Assembly (NCBI RefSeq): GCF_030053135.1
Contig: NZ_CP125652.1
Location: forward strand, 1,240,001-1,304,000
Direction of reading: 5' to 3'
Length of the DNA stretch: 64,000 bases
Source of the DNA: Rhizobium sp. BT04
GTDB taxonomy: Bacteria > Pseudomonadota > Alphaproteobacteria > Rhizobiales > Rhizobiaceae
Shown: positions 1 through 10,958 of the stretch, piece after piece
How the letters are laid out: each line of letters starts with the position of its first letter
How positions within the stretch are numbered: the stretch's first letter is position 1
Notes under the pieces: generated by a model
Seen by the model: only the letters and a program-made list of their open reading frames with translations
What the model was told of the DNA's origin: nothing
Database searches by the model: none
Made by a program: the position numbers and the translations under genes

Positions 1-62
1 AGGCGGGCGCGCCCATCCTCAGAGGCGATGATGATCGCTATATCATCGATGGACGATTGCCC

Positions 63-893
63 TCACCTCTCGGCCAGCAACCCCTTGGTCTTCGCCGCAT
101 CCTCCGCCGTCGCCGGGTTATACACCACCATGCTGAGATCCGGCCGGCCATCCACCCGGAAGGCGGAATATTCGAAAGCGAGTGGGCCGAGGATGGGGTG
201 TTTGATGTGCTTGGCACCCTCGCCGTGGGCGCGCACGTCGTTGTCACGCCACATCGCCAGGAATTCGGGGCTCTTGCGGCAGAGTTCGTCGACGAGGGGC
301 TCGACCTCGGCCGCGGCGCCCGCGCGGGCCGCATCCACGCGGAAGGCGGCGACGACGAAGCGGGCGACACTTTCCCAGTCGTACTGGGCAGCGCGCACGC
401 GGGGATCGAGGAAGATGAAGCGCAGCACGTTGCGCTCTTCCGGCGGCAGCGCGCCGTAATCGGTCAAAAGCACGGTTGCCGCCCGGTTCCAGGCAATCAC
501 GTCCCAGATGGCGTTGCGGATCAGCGCCGGGCTTGGGTCCAGCGCATCGAGCACGCCCTGCAACCTCGGCGTCACGCCCTCTTGCCTGTGGTAGCGCACC
601 TCGGGCTGCCGGCCGAGACCGATGAGGAAGAGATGCTCGCGCTCGACATCAGTCAGCATCAGCGCGCGAGAAATCCGGTCGAGCACGTCGGCAGACGGCG
701 CCCCGCCGCGCCCCTGCTCCAGCCAGGTGTACCAGGTCGGGCTGATATTGGCGCGGCTCGCCACCTCCTCGCGCCGCAGACCCGGCGTGCGCCGCCGCTC
801 CCCCGCAAAACCGAGGGCGGCGGGATCGAGCCTGACGCGGCGATCCTTCAGATAGGCGCCGAGCCGGTTCTCCGAGGTGACGAATTCACCCAT
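63..893 (-). CDS. XRE-family regulator with MmyB-like ligand domain
   Basis: A 276-residue transcriptional regulator. Residues about 8-65 form an XRE-type helix-turn-helix, with the GLRREEVA segment followed by the recognition region WYTWLEQGRG that is typical of the MmyB subgroup. Residues about 100-270 match the MmyB-like PAS-fold ligand domain in length and style. Proteins of this group commonly control a neighbouring oxidoreductase, and here an SDR gene is transcribed divergently 91 bp away. Two direct repeats in the shared gap (908-939) are candidate binding sites. The ATG at 893 is the natural start because the HTH follows at once. Family assignment is secure; effector and target are inferred. 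Confidence 0.9.
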   Translation of the reverse strand: MGEFVTSENRLGAYLKDRRVRLDPAALGFAGERRRTPGLRREEVASRANISPTWYTWLEQGRGGAPSADVLDRISRALMLTDVEREHLFLIGLGRQPEVRYHRQEGVTPRLQGVLDALDPSPALIRNAIWDVIAWNRAATVLLTDYGALPPEERNVLRFIFLDPRVRAAQYDWESVARFVVAAFRVDAARAGAAAEVEPLVDELCRKSPEFLAMWRDNDVRAHGEGAKHIKHPILGPLAFEYSAFRVDGRPDLSMVVYNPATAEDAAKTKGLLAER

Positions 894-907
894 CCTGTTA
901 GCCTTTA

Positions 908-939
908 TACCATGATAATGTCACTACTTTACCATGATA
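908..939. promoter_or_regulatory. Direct-repeat operator candidate in divergent promoter
   Basis: The decamer TACCATGATA occurs at 908-917 and again at 930-939, spaced 22 bp start to start, about two helical turns. It lies in the gap between the XRE regulator and the SDR gene, so it could bind the regulator and control both. Binding is inferred. Confidence 0.5.
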
Positions 940-984
940 TAGGCAGGGCCGATATGTGTCTCCGGCAAAAACTGGAGATACCAC

Positions 985-1875
985 ATGCGCGTATTCGTCA
1001 CTGGAGCCGCCGGCTGGGTCGGCTCGGCCGTCGTCAATGAATTGATCGCCGCCGGCCATCAGGTGCTCGGCCTCACCCGCTCGGACAAGGGAGCGGATCA
1101 ACTGGCGGCAGCCGGTGCTGCGGTCCATCGCGGCACGCTCGACGACCTGGGCAGTCTGAAGAGCGGTGCAGCTGGGGCGGACGCCGTGATCCATACGGCT
1201 TTCAACCACGATTTCTCGAAATTCGCCGAAAACTGCGCCGCCGACCGGCGCGCCATCGAGGCGCTCGGCGAAGCCCTCCAAGGCTCCGATCGTCCGCTGC
1301 TGGTCACAGCCGGCCTCGGCTTTGCCCCCGGCCGCGTTGGCACCGAGAAGGATCCGCCCATGCCGACGTCGCAGACCTACCCTCGCGCCTCCGAAATCAC
1401 CGCGGTATCGCTTGTCGCGCGTGGCGTGCGCGCCTCCACCGTCCGGCTGCCGCCCTCGGTGCATGGCCATGGGGACCACGGCTTCGTGCCGATCCTGATC
1501 GATCTGGCCCGGCGCAAGGGCGTCTCAGCCTATATCGGCGAAGGGCAGAACCGCTGGCCGGCCGTACACCGGCTCGATGCCGCCCGCGTCTATCGCCTGG
1601 CGCTGGAGCGCGGTGCCGTCGGCGGCCCGTTCCTGGCAGTCGCGGAAGAGGGAGTTTCCTTCAGGCAGATTGCCGAGGTCATCGGCCGGCGTCTCGATGT
1701 GCCCGCTGTCTCGCTCTCACGAGAAGAAGCGGCCGAGCATTTTGGCTGGTTCGGCATGTTCGCCGGCTTCGACGTCCCGACATCGAGCGAGCATACCCGC
1801 GCGCTGCTCAGCTGGCAGCCAAAGCAGCCCGGCCTCCTCGCCGATATCGACCATCCCGCCTATTTCGGGGGGTAA
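985..1875 (+). CDS. SDR-family NAD(P)-dependent oxidoreductase
   Basis: A 296-residue cytoplasmic protein of the extended SDR / NAD-dependent epimerase type. The N-terminal Rossmann motif [12 protein letters not shown] (about residues 5-16) is clear, and an acidic-Asp region (LDDL) and the substrate half follow. The usual catalytic YxxxK is not obvious: near residue 133 the sequence is YPRASE, with no Lys at +4, as in atypical epimerase-like members used for NADPH sensing or for unknown substrates. It is divergent from the XRE/MmyB regulator, which probably controls it. The substrate cannot be read from sequence. Confidence 0.88.
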   Translation: MRVFVTGAAGWVGSAVVNELIAAGHQVLGLTRSDKGADQLAAAGAAVHRGTLDDLGSLKSGAAGADAVIHTAFNHDFSKFAENCAADRRAIEALGEALQGSDRPLLVTAGLGFAPGRVGTEKDPPMPTSQTYPRASEITAVSLVARGVRASTVRLPPSVHGHGDHGFVPILIDLARRKGVSAYIGEGQNRWPAVHRLDAARVYRLALERGAVGGPFLAVAEEGVSFRQIAEVIGRRLDVPAVSLSREEAAEHFGWFGMFAGFDVPTSSEHTRALLSWQPKQPGLLADIDHPAYFGG

Positions 1876-1979
1876 GAACAGGTGTCTAGATATGATTGGA
1901 GCAATTTCCGTGACTGGAGAAAACGGAAATACCTCGCGGCGTGGCTCGTGAGGAGAAGCAGCGACAGCCGGAGCTAGTG

Positions 1980-2183
1980 CTAACGGCTCTCGTTCCTGTC
2001 GGCCGGATCGTAGTTGATATCCCAATCCTTCTCGGGTTTCTTCTTGCCGGGCGGGTTCTTGTTCACCGTGGCATCTTCCGACCCGGTGATGACGGTCGGT
2101 TTGGCGGAGGCCACACCGCTGCTTTTCCGGTCGGCCTGGGATTTGGCGAACTGGCCGGCTGCGTCTTTTTCGGGATCAGCCAT
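1980..2183 (-). CDS. Small hydrophilic protein, unknown function
   Basis: A 67-residue, highly charged and Pro/Lys/Asp-rich protein without cysteines, signal peptide or membrane segment. It starts with ATG at 2183, one base after the stop codon of the small gene at 2185-2385, so the two are almost certainly co-translated. Its low complexity and charge suggest a disordered, perhaps stress-related protein. I do not recognise a family. Confidence 0.6.
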   Translation of the reverse strand: MADPEKDAAGQFAKSQADRKSSGVASAKPTVITGSEDATVNKNPPGKKKPEKDWDINYDPADRNESR

Positions 2184-2184
2184 C

Positions 2185-2385
2185 TCATTCGCCCTTCTGC
2201 TTCAGTCCATCGCTGATATTCTTCGTTTCGGGATCGCGGTTGTTTTCGCCCTTCGCGTCGCGATCGCGATCCGGATCATCCTTGGCTTTCATGTAGCCGC
2301 GCGGCCTATTGCCCTTCGGACCCTCCCAGCGGGGGGACTGGTCGGTGGTGCCGGGAGCGCCATCCCTCGGTGTCGTCATTCCCAT
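2185..2385 (-). CDS. Small hydrophilic protein, unknown function
   Basis: A protein of 66 residues, rich in Asp, Arg, Lys, Gly and Asn, and probably disordered. The frame is open further upstream to 2640, but the ATG at 2385 is preceded by AAGGAG seven bases away, which fixes the start; the upstream extension has no such site. The gene is the first of a two-gene unit with 1980-2183. No family is recognised. Confidence 0.6.
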   Translation of the reverse strand: MGMTTPRDGAPGTTDQSPRWEGPKGNRPRGYMKAKDDPDRDRDAKGENNRDPETKNISDGLKQKGE

Positions 2386-2541
2386 CTTCGTTCTCCTTGG
2401 TTTGAGTAAGGAAAACCGCAAAGAGCCGGAACTGTTCCACGCTTTTGCGAGATCACGGCGGGGAGTTGGCACAGAAAATATGGAACAGTGGCGCCGCCCA
2501 TCGGTTGGTGTGAGGTCGCAACCTGAAACATGGAGCCGAAG

Positions 2542-2715
2542 ATGAGCAAGACCAACGTTCGTGACCTTCAGAAACGCGCCGAGCGACAGGTCAGAAATAC
2601 CAGCGCCGGCGGCCACCTTGGTGGCACCTATTTCGGCCAACAGCCGGACGGGAAAACCGCCTCGGACAGCAGCAATGACAGCGCCAAAGCACGGCCAAAC
2701 GACGGCAGCAATTGA
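2542..2715 (+). CDS. Small hydrophilic protein, unknown function
   Basis: A 57-residue charged protein, Gly/Asn/Ser-rich toward the C-terminus. An upstream in-frame ATG exists at 2530, but GGAG lies six bases before the ATG at 2542, which is therefore preferred. It is divergent from the pair of small genes at 1980-2385. Together the three look like a cluster of small stress-type proteins. Function unknown. Confidence 0.5.
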   Translation: MSKTNVRDLQKRAERQVRNTSAGGHLGGTYFGQQPDGKTASDSSNDSAKARPNDGSN

Positions 2716-2769
2716 GGTCGGCAGGCTGCCGCAACGCGTGTGACCTGATGCTCACCCGATGAATCCTTC

Positions 2770-2789
2770 GCGCCCAGCGCGCTGGGCGC
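2770..2789. repeat. Perfect 20-bp palindrome
   Basis: GCGCCCAGCG is followed directly by its reverse complement CGCTGGGCGC. It sits between the convergent ends of the small gene at 2542-2715 and the giant adhesin gene. It may act as a bidirectional hairpin terminator, although no T-run follows. Only the palindrome itself is directly seen. Confidence 0.5.
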
Positions 2790-2923
2790 ACAAACTTCCG
2801 GGACCTCCCCGTCAGGCCCGAGCACGGGAATGAGTGCAGAATCTCGCTGCTGTCGGAAGACACCTGCCCGCGCCGCCGATGGATCCTGTCATTGACGCCG
2901 CAGTCGAGTGATCACAGACCGCC

Positions 2924-5900
2924 TCAGCTAAACAAGAAGTCGCCCGAGTTGAAGTTTGAAAGCCCGCCGAGGGTGGTGATGTTGTCGAATTCAGCGACCA
3001 GCACCGCTCCGCCGGCTGAACTTGGGTTCTGATCGTAGTAGACCGCCGCATGGCCGAGATCCGTGTTGTGGAACACGAACAATGCCCCTGTGGTTATGTT
3101 GCTGTAACTATTGATGGTGCTCTGGACGGTCGCGTTCGTGACGCTCACGTCCGTTTTGACGGCAACCTCCGTTCCGGCAACATTGATCGTGCCGTTGTTT
3201 CCCACCTTCACGTTGTCCACGCTTGTATTGTTGTTGCCGACGGCGAACTCGAACGTGCCGCCTCCAACGTCCAATTGGAACCTGTCCACGGTTGTGCTAT
3301 TCGTCCCAGCATTGAAGTCAGTCATATGGTTCGTGGTGGTGGCAAATCTTTGGAAAAAGAAGGTGTCATTTCCCACGCCCCCGGTCAGGGTGTTGTTGCC
3401 AACACCACCGTTTAGGGTGTCATTGCCGTCTTGGCCAAAAAGAGTGTCGTCACCTCCGAGCCCGAACATCATATCGTTACCGCCACCGCCGTAGAGCACA
3501 TCGTCGCCCGTTCCACCGCTCGGATTGTCCTGTGTATTGCCATTGCCACCGGTGATAATCGTGAACGTCTCGGTCTTTTCGAAGGTCGGCCCAATAGGAT
3601 CACCGGTCTGCGTCGCCATTACCGTCACTGAAAACGAACCGTTCGTCGATAGCTCACCCGAACTAAGCGTATTGCCGGTTATCGAAAACAAGCCCGGATT
3701 CGACTGCGAGGCAATGCTGAAGCTGAACCCACCTGTGTCGGGATCAGTCGCCGACAGCAAACCACTGAACTCAAAATTATTGAAGTTGACGCTGTCCGCC
3801 GGAACGACAGGCGTCAGCTTAATGTCGGTCGGTGCCTGCCTATCTGGTCCATCGTTGGCGCCGGTGATGGCGACGACGATGTTGTGGCTGGCCGTGCCGT
3901 CGAGCGAGCTGACGCTCAGCGTGTCGCTGACGGCGTCGCCCTGGTTGAGCGCCTGCGTCGCTGCCCGGCTGTTGTCGAGCGTATAGGTCCAGCTGCCGCT
4001 GGCGGCATTGAAGGTGAAGCTGCCATAGATGCCGTTGAGGGAGGCCGGGACGGCAAACGCCGCCTCGCCGTCGTCGACATCGCTGACCGTCAGCTTGCCG
4101 GAGGCACTCGCATCGCCGCTGCCGGCCGCACCCGCCTCGACCGTCGCCCGATCGTCGGTGACCGTCGCATCGACGACGATCGAAGCCGCATCGTTGGCGC
4201 CGGTGATGGCGACGACGATGTTGTGGCTGGCCGTGCCGTCGAGCGAGCTGACGCTCAGCGTGTCGCTGACGGCGTCGCCCTGGTTGAGCGCCTGCGTCGC
4301 TGCCCGGCTGTTGTCGAGCGTATAGGTCCAGCTGCCGCTGGCGGCATTGAAGGTGAAGCTGCCATAGATGCCGTTGAGGGAGGCCGGGACGGCAAACGCC
4401 GCCTCGCCGTCGTCGACATCGCTGACCGTCAGCTTGCCGGAGGCACTCGCATCGCCGCTGCCGGCCGCACCCGCCTCGACCGTCGCCCGATCGTCGGTGA
4501 CCGTCGCATCGACGACGATCGAAGCCGCATCGTTGGCGCCGGTGATGGCGACGACGATGTTGTGGCTGGCCGTGCCGTCGAGCGAGCTGACGCTCAGCGT
4601 GTCGCTGACGGCGTCGCCCTGGTTGAGCGCCTGCGTCGCTGCCCGGCTGTTGTCGAGCGTATAGGTCCAGCTGCCGCTGGCGGCATTGAAGGTGAAGCTG
4701 CCATAGATGCCGTTGAGGGAGGCCGGGACGGCAAACGCCGCCTCGCCGTCGTCGACATCGCTGACCGTCAGCTTGCCGGAGGCACTCGCATCGCCGCTGC
4801 CGGCCGCACCCGCCTCGACCGTCGCCCGATCGTCGGTGACCGTCGCATCGACGACGATCGAAGCCGCATCGTTGGCGCCGGTGATGGCGACGACGATGTT
4901 GTGGCTGGCCGTGCCGTCGAGCGAGCTGACGCTCAGCGTGTCGCTGACGGCGTCGCCCTGGTTGAGCGCCTGCGTCGCTGCCCGGCTGTTGTCGAGCGTA
5001 TAGGTCCAGCTGCCGCTGGCGGCATTGAAGGTGAAGCTGCCATAGATGCCGTTGAGGGAGGCCGGGACGGCAAACGCCGCCTCGCCGTCGTCGACATCGC
5101 TGACCGTCAGCTTGCCGGAGGCACTCGCATCGCCGCTGCCGGCCGCACCCGCCTCGACCGTCGCCCGATCGTCGGTGACCGTCGCATCGACGACGATCGA
5201 AGCCGCATCGTTGGCGCCGGTGATGGCGACGACGATGTTGTGGCTGGCCGTGCCGTCGAGCGAGCTGACGCTCAGCGTGTCGCTGACGGCGTCGCCCTGG
5301 TTGAGCGCCTGCGTCGCTGCCCGGCTGTTGTCGAGCGTATAGGTCCAGCTGCCGCTGGCGGCATTGAAGGTGAAGCTGCCATAGATGCCGTTGAGGGAGG
5401 CCGGGACGGCAAACGCCGCCTCGCCGTCGTCGACATCGCTGACCGTCAGCTTGCCGGAGGCACTCGCATCGCCGCTGCCGGCCGCACCCGCCTCGACCGT
5501 CGCCCGATCGTCGGTGACCGTCGCATCGACGACGATCGAAGCCGCATCGTTGGCGCCGGTGATGGCGACGACGATGTTGTGGCTGGCCGTGCCGTCGAGC
5601 GAGCTGACGCTCAGCGTGTCGCTGACGGCGTCGCCCTGGTTGAGCGCCTGCGTCGCTGCCCGGCTGTTGTCGAGCGTATAGGTCCAGCTGCCGCTGGCGG
5701 CATTGAAGGTGAAGCTGCCATAGATGCCGTTGAGGGAGGCCGGGACGGCAAACGCCGCCTCGCCGTCGTCGACATCGCTGACCGTCAGCTTGCCGGAGGC
5801 ACTCGCATCGCCGCTGCCGGCCGCACCCGCCTCGACCGTCGCCCGATCGTCGGTGACCGTCGCATCGACGACGATCGAAGCCGCATCGTTGGCGCCGGTG

Positions 5901-8900
5901 ATGGCGACGACGATGTTGTGGCTGGCCGTGCCGTCGAGCGAGCTGACGCTCAGCGTGTCGCTGACGGCGTCGCCCTGGTTGAGCGCCTGCGTCGCTGCCC
6001 GGCTGTTGTCGAGCGTATAGGTCCAGCTGCCGCTGGCGGCATTGAAGGTGAAGCTGCCATAGATGCCGTTGAGGGAGGCCGGGACGGCAAACGCCGCCTC
6101 GCCGTCGTCGACATCGCTGACCGTCAGCTTGCCGGAGGCACTCGCATCGCCGCTGCCGGCCGCACCCGCCTCGACCGTCGCCCGATCGTCGGTGACCGTC
6201 GCATCGACGACGATCGAAGCCGCATCGTTGGCGCCGGTGATGGCGACGACGATGTTGTGGCTGGCCGTGCCGTCGAGCGAGCTGACGCTCAGCGTGTCGC
6301 TGACGGCGTCGCCCTGGTTGAGCGCCTGCGTCGCTGCCCGGCTGTTGTCGAGCGTATAGGTCCAGCTGCCGCTGGCGGCATTGAAGGTGAAGCTGCCATA
6401 GATGCCGTTGAGGGAGGCCGGGACGGCAAACGCCGCCTCGCCGTCGTCGACATCGCTGACCGTCAGCTTGCCGGAGGCACTCGCATCGCCGCTGCCGGCC
6501 GCACCCGCCTCGACCGTCGCCCGATCGTCGGTGACCGTCGCATCGACGACGATCGAAGCCGCATCGTTGGCGCCGGTGATGGCGACGACGATGTTGTGGC
6601 TGGCCGTGCCGTCGAGCGAGCTGACGCTCAGCGTGTCGCTGACGGCGTCGCCCTGGTTGAGCGCCTGCGTCGCTGCCCGGCTGTTGTCGAGCGTATAGGT
6701 CCAGCTGCCGCTGGCGGCATTGAAGGTGAAGCTGCCATAGATGCCGTTGAGGGAGGCCGGGACGGCAAACGCCGCCTCGCCGTCGTCGACATCGCTGACC
6801 GTCAGCTTGCCGGAGGCACTCGCATCGCCGCTGCCGGCCGCACCCGCCTCGACCGTCGCCCGATCGTCGGTGACCGTCGCATCGACGACGATCGAAGCCG
6901 CATCGTTGGCGCCGGTGATGGCGACGACGATGTTGTGGCTGGCCGTGCCGTCGAGCGAGCTGACGCTCAGCGTGTCGCTGACGGCGTCGCCCTGGTTGAG
7001 CGCCTGCGTCGCTGCCCGGCTGTTGTCGAGCGTATAGGTCCAGCTGCCGCTGGCGGCATTGAAGGTGAAGCTGCCATAGATGCCGTTGAGGGAGGCCGGG
7101 ACGGCAAACGCCGCCTCGCCGTCGTCGACATCGCTGACCGTCAGCTTGCCGGAGGCACTCGCATCGCCGCTGCCGGCCGCACCCGCCTCGACCGTCGCCC
7201 GATCGTCGGTGACCGTCGCATCGACGACGATCGAAGCCGCATCGTTGGCGCCGGTGATGGCGACGACGATGTTGTGGCTGGCCGTGCCGTCGAGCGAGCT
7301 GACGCTCAGCGTGTCGCTGACGGCGTCGCCCTGGTTGAGCGCCTGCGTCGCTGCCCGGCTGTTGTCGAGCGTATAGGTCCAGCTGCCGCTGGCGGCATTG
7401 AAGGTGAAGCTGCCATAGATGCCGTTGAGGGAGGCCGGGACGGCAAACGCCGCCTCGCCGTCGTCGACATCGCTGACCGTCAGCTTGCCGGAGGCACTCG
7501 CATCGCCGCTGCCGGCCGCACCCGCCTCGACCGTCGCCCGATCGTCGGTGACCGTCGCATCGACGACGATCGAAGCCGCATCGTTGGCGCCGGTGATGGC
7601 GACGACGATGTTGTGGCTGGCCGTGCCGTCGAGCGAGCTGACGCTCAGCGTGTCGCTGACGGCGTCGCCCTGGTTGAGCGCCTGCGTCGCTGCCCGGCTG
7701 TTGTCGAGCGTATAGGTCCAGCTGCCGCTGGCGGCATTGAAGGTGAAGCTGCCATAGATGCCGTTGAGGGAGGCCGGGACGGCAAACGCCGCCTCGCCGT
7801 CGTCGACATCGCTGACCGTCAGCTTGCCGGAGGCACTCGCATCGCCGCTGCCGGCCGCACCCGCCTCGACCGTCGCCCGATCGTCGGTGACCGTCGCATC
7901 GACGACGATCGAAGCCGCATCGTTGGCGCCGGTGATGGCGACGACGATGTTGTGGCTGGCCGTGCCGTCGAGCGAGCTGACGCTCAGCGTGTCGCTGACG
8001 GCGTCGCCCTGGTTGAGCGCCTGCGTCGCTGCCCGGCTGTTGTCGAGCGTATAGGTCCAGCTGCCGCTGGCGGCATTGAAGGTGAAGCTGCCATAGATGC
8101 CGTTGAGGGAGGCCGGGACGGCAAACGCCGCCTCGCCGTCGTCGACATCGCTGACCGTCAGCTTGCCGGAGGCACTCGCATCGCCGCTGCCGGCCGCACC
8201 CGCCTCGACCGTCGCCCGATCGTCGGTGACCGTCGCATCGACGACGATCGAAGCCGCATCGTTGGCGCCGGTGATGGCGACGACGATGTTGTGGCTGGCC
8301 GTGCCGTCGAGCGAGCTGACGCTCAGCGTGTCGCTGACGGCGTCGCCCTGGTTGAGCGCCTGCGTCGCTGCCCGGCTGTTGTCGAGCGTATAGGTCCAGC
8401 TGCCGCTGGCGGCATTGAAGGTGAAGCTGCCATAGATGCCGTTGAGGGAGGCCGGGACGGCAAACGCCGCCTCGCCGTCGTCGACATCGCTGACCGTCAG
8501 CTTGCCGGAGGCACTCGCATCGCCGCTGCCGGCCGCACCCGCCTCGACCGTCGCCCGATCGTCGGTGACCGTCGCATCGACGACGATCGAAGCCGCATCG
8601 TTGGCGCCGGTGATGGCGACGACGATGTTGTGGCTGGCCGTGCCGTCGAGCGAGCTGACGCTCAGCGTGTCGCTGACGGCGTCGCCCTGGTTGAGCGCCT
8701 GCGTCGCTGCCCGGCTGTTGTCGAGCGTATAGGTCCAGCTGCCGCTGGCGGCATTGAAGGTGAAGCTGCCATAGATGCCGTTGAGGGAGGCCGGGACGGC
8801 AAACGCCGCCTCGCCGTCGTCGACATCGCTGACCGTCAGCTTGCCGGAGGCACTCGCATCGCCGCTGCCGGCCGCACCCGCCTCGACCGTCGCCCGATCG

Positions 8901-10438
8901 TCGGTGACCGTCGCATCGACGACGATCGAAGCCGCATCGTTGGCGCCGGTGATGGCGACGACGATGTTGTGGCTGGCCGTGCCGTCGAGCGAGCTGACGC
9001 TCAGCGTGTCGCTGACGGCGTCGCCCTGGTTGAGCGCCTGCGTCGCTGCCCGGCTGTTGTCGAGCGTATAGGTCCAGCTGCCGCTGGCGGCATTGAAGGT
9101 GAAGCTGCCATAGATGCCGTTGAGGGAGGCCGGGACGGCAAACGCCGCCTCGCCGTCGTCGACATCGCTGACCGTCAGCTTGCCGGAGGCACTCGCATCG
9201 CCGCTGCCGGCCGCACCCGCCTCGACCGTCGCCCGATCGTCGGTGACCGTCGCATCGACGACGATCGAAGCCGCATCGTTGGCGCCGGTGATGGCGACGA
9301 CGATGTTGTGGCTGGCCGTGCCGTCGAGCGAGCTGACGCTCAGCGTGTCGCTGACGGCGTCGCCCTGGTTGAGCGCCTGCGTCGCTGCCCGGCTGTTGTC
9401 GAGCGTATAGGTCCAGCTGCCGCTGGCGGCATTGAAGGTGAAGCTGCCATAGATGCCGTTGAGGGAGGCCGGGACGGCAAACGCCGCCTCGCCGTCGTCG
9501 ACATCGCTGACCGTCAGCTTGCCGGAGGCACTCGCATCGCCGCTGCCGGCCGCACCCGCCTCGACCGTCGCCCGATCGTCGGTGACCGTCGCATCGACGA
9601 CGATCGAAGCCGCATCGTTGGCGCCGGTGATGGCGACGACGATGTTGTGGCTGGCCGTGCCGTCGAGCGAGCTGACGCTCAGCGTGTCGCTGACGGCGTC
9701 GCCCTGGTTGAGCGCCTGCGTCGCTGCCCGGCTGTTGTCGAGCGTATAGGTCCAGCTGCCGCTGGCGGCATTGAAGGTGAAGCTGCCATAGATGCCGTTG
9801 AGGGAGGCCGGGACGGCAAACGCCGCCTCGCCGTCGTCGACATCGCTGACCGTCAGCTTGCCGGAGGCACTCGCATCGCCGCTGCCGGCCGCACCCGCCT
9901 CGACCGTCGCCCGATCGTCGGTGACCGTCGCATCGACGACGATCGAAGCCGCATCGTTGGCGCCGGTGAGCGAGATCGAGACATTTGCCTCGCTTAGTGT
10001 GCCATTGCCGAGCCGTATCGCGTAGACAAAACTATCTTTGAGGATTTCACCGGCAGACAGCGTGTTGATATCCGCGCCCGAGCCCGCGATGCCGCTTCCA
10101 TCACTAAGACGGTATTCGATCTTTGCATTATTGATCCTGACCCAATTGCCGAGCAGGGTCTTCTCCCAGGCAGATGTCCCATTCGTTCCGACGTCTTTCG
10201 CAAGAAGCTCATAGTCGGTGGTAATTGGATTGCCATCTCCGTCGTCGACCGAAAAGAGGGATTTGGCATTCCCGCCAAGATCGTTCGACATCACGTCAAG
10301 GGTTATGGTTTTGGTAGCCGCATTGTAAAGCTGGAGACTGAGCAGTTGGTCTTCTGTCCAGATGTAAGAGTCATCCTTCGCCTGCGGCGTATTGGAGAAA
10401 GAAGTCGTGCTGCCGCCGCCGGTGCTTTGCGTACCCAT
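2924..10438 (-). CDS. Giant VCBS-repeat RTX adhesin, type I-secreted
   Basis: A 2504-residue surface or secreted protein. The N-terminal ~150 residues have no signal peptide (start MGTQSTGGG). There follow 18 copies of a 113-residue VCBS-type Ig-like repeat, identical in translation, about 2034 residues in all. Next come a cadherin-like domain (APTDIKLTP...), a short run of RTX calcium-binding nonapeptides ([19 protein letters not shown] and similar) and a C-terminal ~130 residues of type I secretion-signal character ending in NSGDFLFS. Lack of a Sec signal plus RTX repeats means export by an ABC/MFP/TolC-type system, which is not in this window. The likely role is adhesion or biofilm formation on roots or surfaces. 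The ATG at 10438 has GGGAG seven bases upstream; an in-frame ATG at 10459 lacks such a site. Confidence 0.93.
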   Translation of the reverse strand: MGTQSTGGGSTTSFSNTPQAKDDSYIWTEDQLLSLQLYNAATKTITLDVMSNDLGGNAKSLFSVDDGDGNPITTDYELLAKDVGTNGTSAWEKTLLGNWVRINNAKIEYRLSDGSGIAGSGADINTLSAGEILKDSFVYAIRLGNGTLSEANVSISLTGANDAASIVVDATVTDDRATVEAGAAGSGDASASGKLTVSDVDDGEAAFAVPASLNGIYGSFTFNAASGSWTYTLDNSRAATQALNQGDAVSDTLSVSSLDGTASHNIVVAITGANDAASIVVDATVTDDRATVEAGAAGSGDASASGKLTVSDVDDGEAAFAVPASLNGIYGSFTFNAASGSWTYTLDNSRAATQALNQGDAVSDTLSVSSLDGTASHNIVVAITGANDAASIVVDATVTDDRATVEAGAAGSGDASASGKLTVSDVDDGEAAFAVPASLNGIYGSFTFNAASGSWTYTLDNSRAATQALNQGDAVSDTLSVSSLDGTASHNIVVAITGANDAASIVVDATVTDDRATVEAGAAGSGDASASGKLTVSDVDDGEAAFAVPASLNGIYGSFTFNAASGSWTYTLDNSRAATQALNQGDAVSDTLSVSSLDGTASHNIVVAITGANDAASIVVDATVTDDRATVEAGAAGSGDASASGKLTVSDVDDGEAAFAVPASLNGIYGSFTFNAASGSWTYTLDNSRAATQALNQGDAVSDTLSVSSLDGTASHNIVVAITGANDAASIVVDATVTDDRATVEAGAAGSGDASASGKLTVSDVDDGEAAFAVPASLNGIYGSFTFNAASGSWTYTLDNSRAATQALNQGDAVSDTLSVSSLDGTASHNIVVAITGANDAASIVVDATVTDDRATVEAGAAGSGDASASGKLTVSDVDDGEAAFAVPASLNGIYGSFTFNAASGSWTYTLDNSRAATQALNQGDAVSDTLSVSSLDGTASHNIVVAITGANDAASIVVDATVTDDRATVEAGAAGSGDASASGKLTVSDVDDGEAAFAVPASLNGIYGSFTFNAASGSWTYTLDNSRAATQALNQGDAVSDTLSVSSLDGTASHNIVVAITGANDAASIVVDATVTDDRATVEAGAAGSGDASASGKLTVSDVDDGEAAFAVPASLNGIYGSFTFNAASGSWTYTLDNSRAATQALNQGDAVSDTLSVSSLDGTASHNIVVAITGANDAASIVVDATVTDDRATVEAGAAGSGDASASGKLTVSDVDDGEAAFAVPASLNGIYGSFTFNAASGSWTYTLDNSRAATQALNQGDAVSDTLSVSSLDGTASHNIVVAITGANDAASIVVDATVTDDRATVEAGAAGSGDASASGKLTVSDVDDGEAAFAVPASLNGIYGSFTFNAASGSWTYTLDNSRAATQALNQGDAVSDTLSVSSLDGTASHNIVVAITGANDAASIVVDATVTDDRATVEAGAAGSGDASASGKLTVSDVDDGEAAFAVPASLNGIYGSFTFNAASGSWTYTLDNSRAATQALNQGDAVSDTLSVSSLDGTASHNIVVAITGANDAASIVVDATVTDDRATVEAGAAGSGDASASGKLTVSDVDDGEAAFAVPASLNGIYGSFTFNAASGSWTYTLDNSRAATQALNQGDAVSDTLSVSSLDGTASHNIVVAITGANDAASIVVDATVTDDRATVEAGAAGSGDASASGKLTVSDVDDGEAAFAVPASLNGIYGSFTFNAASGSWTYTLDNSRAATQALNQGDAVSDTLSVSSLDGTASHNIVVAITGANDAASIVVDATVTDDRATVEAGAAGSGDASASGKLTVSDVDDGEAAFAVPASLNGIYGSFTFNAASGSWTYTLDNSRAATQALNQGDAVSDTLSVSSLDGTASHNIVVAITGANDAASIVVDATVTDDRATVEAGAAGSGDASASGKLTVSDVDDGEAAFAVPASLNGIYGSFTFNAASGSWTYTLDNSRAATQALNQGDAVSDTLSVSSLDGTASHNIVVAITGANDAASIVVDATVTDDRATVEAGAAGSGDASASGKLTVSDVDDGEAAFAVPASLNGIYGSFTFNAASGSWTYTLDNSRAATQALNQGDAVSDTLSVSSLDGTASHNIVVAITGANDAASIVVDATVTDDRATVEAGAAGSGDASASGKLTVSDVDDGEAAFAVPASLNGIYGSFTFNAASGSWTYTLDNSRAATQALNQGDAVSDTLSVSSLDGTASHNIVVAITGANDGPDRQAPTDIKLTPVVPADSVNFNNFEFSGLLSATDPDTGGFSFSIASQSNPGLFSITGNTLSSGELSTNGSFSVTVMATQTGDPIGPTFEKTETFTIITGGNGNTQDNPSGGTGDDVLYGGGGNDMMFGLGGDDTLFGQDGNDTLNGGVGNNTLTGGVGNDTFFFQRFATTTNHMTDFNAGTNSTTVDRFQLDVGGGTFEFAVGNNNTSVDNVKVGNNGTINVAGTEVAVKTDVSVTNATVQSTINSYSNITTGALFVFHNTDLGHAAVYYDQNPSSAGGAVLVAEFDNITTLGGLSNFNSGDFLFS
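3851..9969. repeat. Tandem array: 18 x 339 bp, apparently identical
   Basis: The unit begins at ATCGTTGGCGCCGGTGA (3851) and recurs every 339 bp to 9953, with a 17-bp partial unit at the end. Translations in three different frames are the same in every unit, which leaves almost no room for nucleotide differences. The unit is a multiple of three, so gain or loss of copies keeps the adhesin in frame. Such identity implies recent expansion or continuing homogenisation by recombination. Confidence 0.95.
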
Positions 10439-10958
10439 CAAAATACTCCCATAACACAAAACAAGTAACCCGGCGATGATTCAAGACTATCAAACCAGAA
10501 CGACACGCGTGAACACGCGGCCGCGCCGGCACTATCGGCAACAACGCCAATTTTTCTTAAATTATAGCCGGAATACTCCCCATCCCTAATAAAGTGTTAA
10601 CACATATACTGTGAAATGAAAGACGATTTTCTTGCGATGGTAAATTTATCCAGGAATTCGCCGCGAGAGACGCCGAAGTCGCAGACCTCGATACTGACGG
10701 GCGGTGGGGTGGGATGACGGCGCGCAAAGCGCTTACGAAGCGCGGGCCCAAACTTGAGAGCCTTTCCGCTTTTCCTCGCTTAGGTCTGCACCGGCTGCTC
10801 CACGCCGATCATTTCATCGGGATGTTGTCTCGGATCGGCTTTCCACGACGAAGCCAAAGAAGGAGCTCCAAACGTCCGACGAAGCCGAAAATAATGGTAC
10901 AACCGCCATCGTTCCAGTTCAGAACGCGTCACCAGCCGAACAAGCAGCCACCGCGTCC
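10439..10958. other. Intergenic region, adhesin promoter side
   Basis: About 500 bases. The half next to the adhesin gene is A+T-rich (around 10545-10650) and holds a perfect palindrome GTGTTAACAC at 10594-10603, a candidate regulator site for the adhesin. The other half (from about 10758) is open in the frame of the small gene at 10959 but has no start codon there. No RNA gene is seen. Confidence 0.4.

Noticed and set aside
1..62. Short palindromic stretch at the window edge (GATGAT...ATCATC)
   Set aside because: Too short and at the edge; no flanking context to interpret.
3851..9969. Possible CRISPR array
   Set aside because: The unit is 339 bp with no spacers; it is a coding tandem repeat.
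3884..9997. A 2037-codon open frame opposite the adhesin, plus 18 identical 98-codon frames
   Set aside because: They arise because the repeat unit is a multiple of three and is free of stops in these frames; there is no ribosome site or independent sequence, and the sense gene has clear domains.
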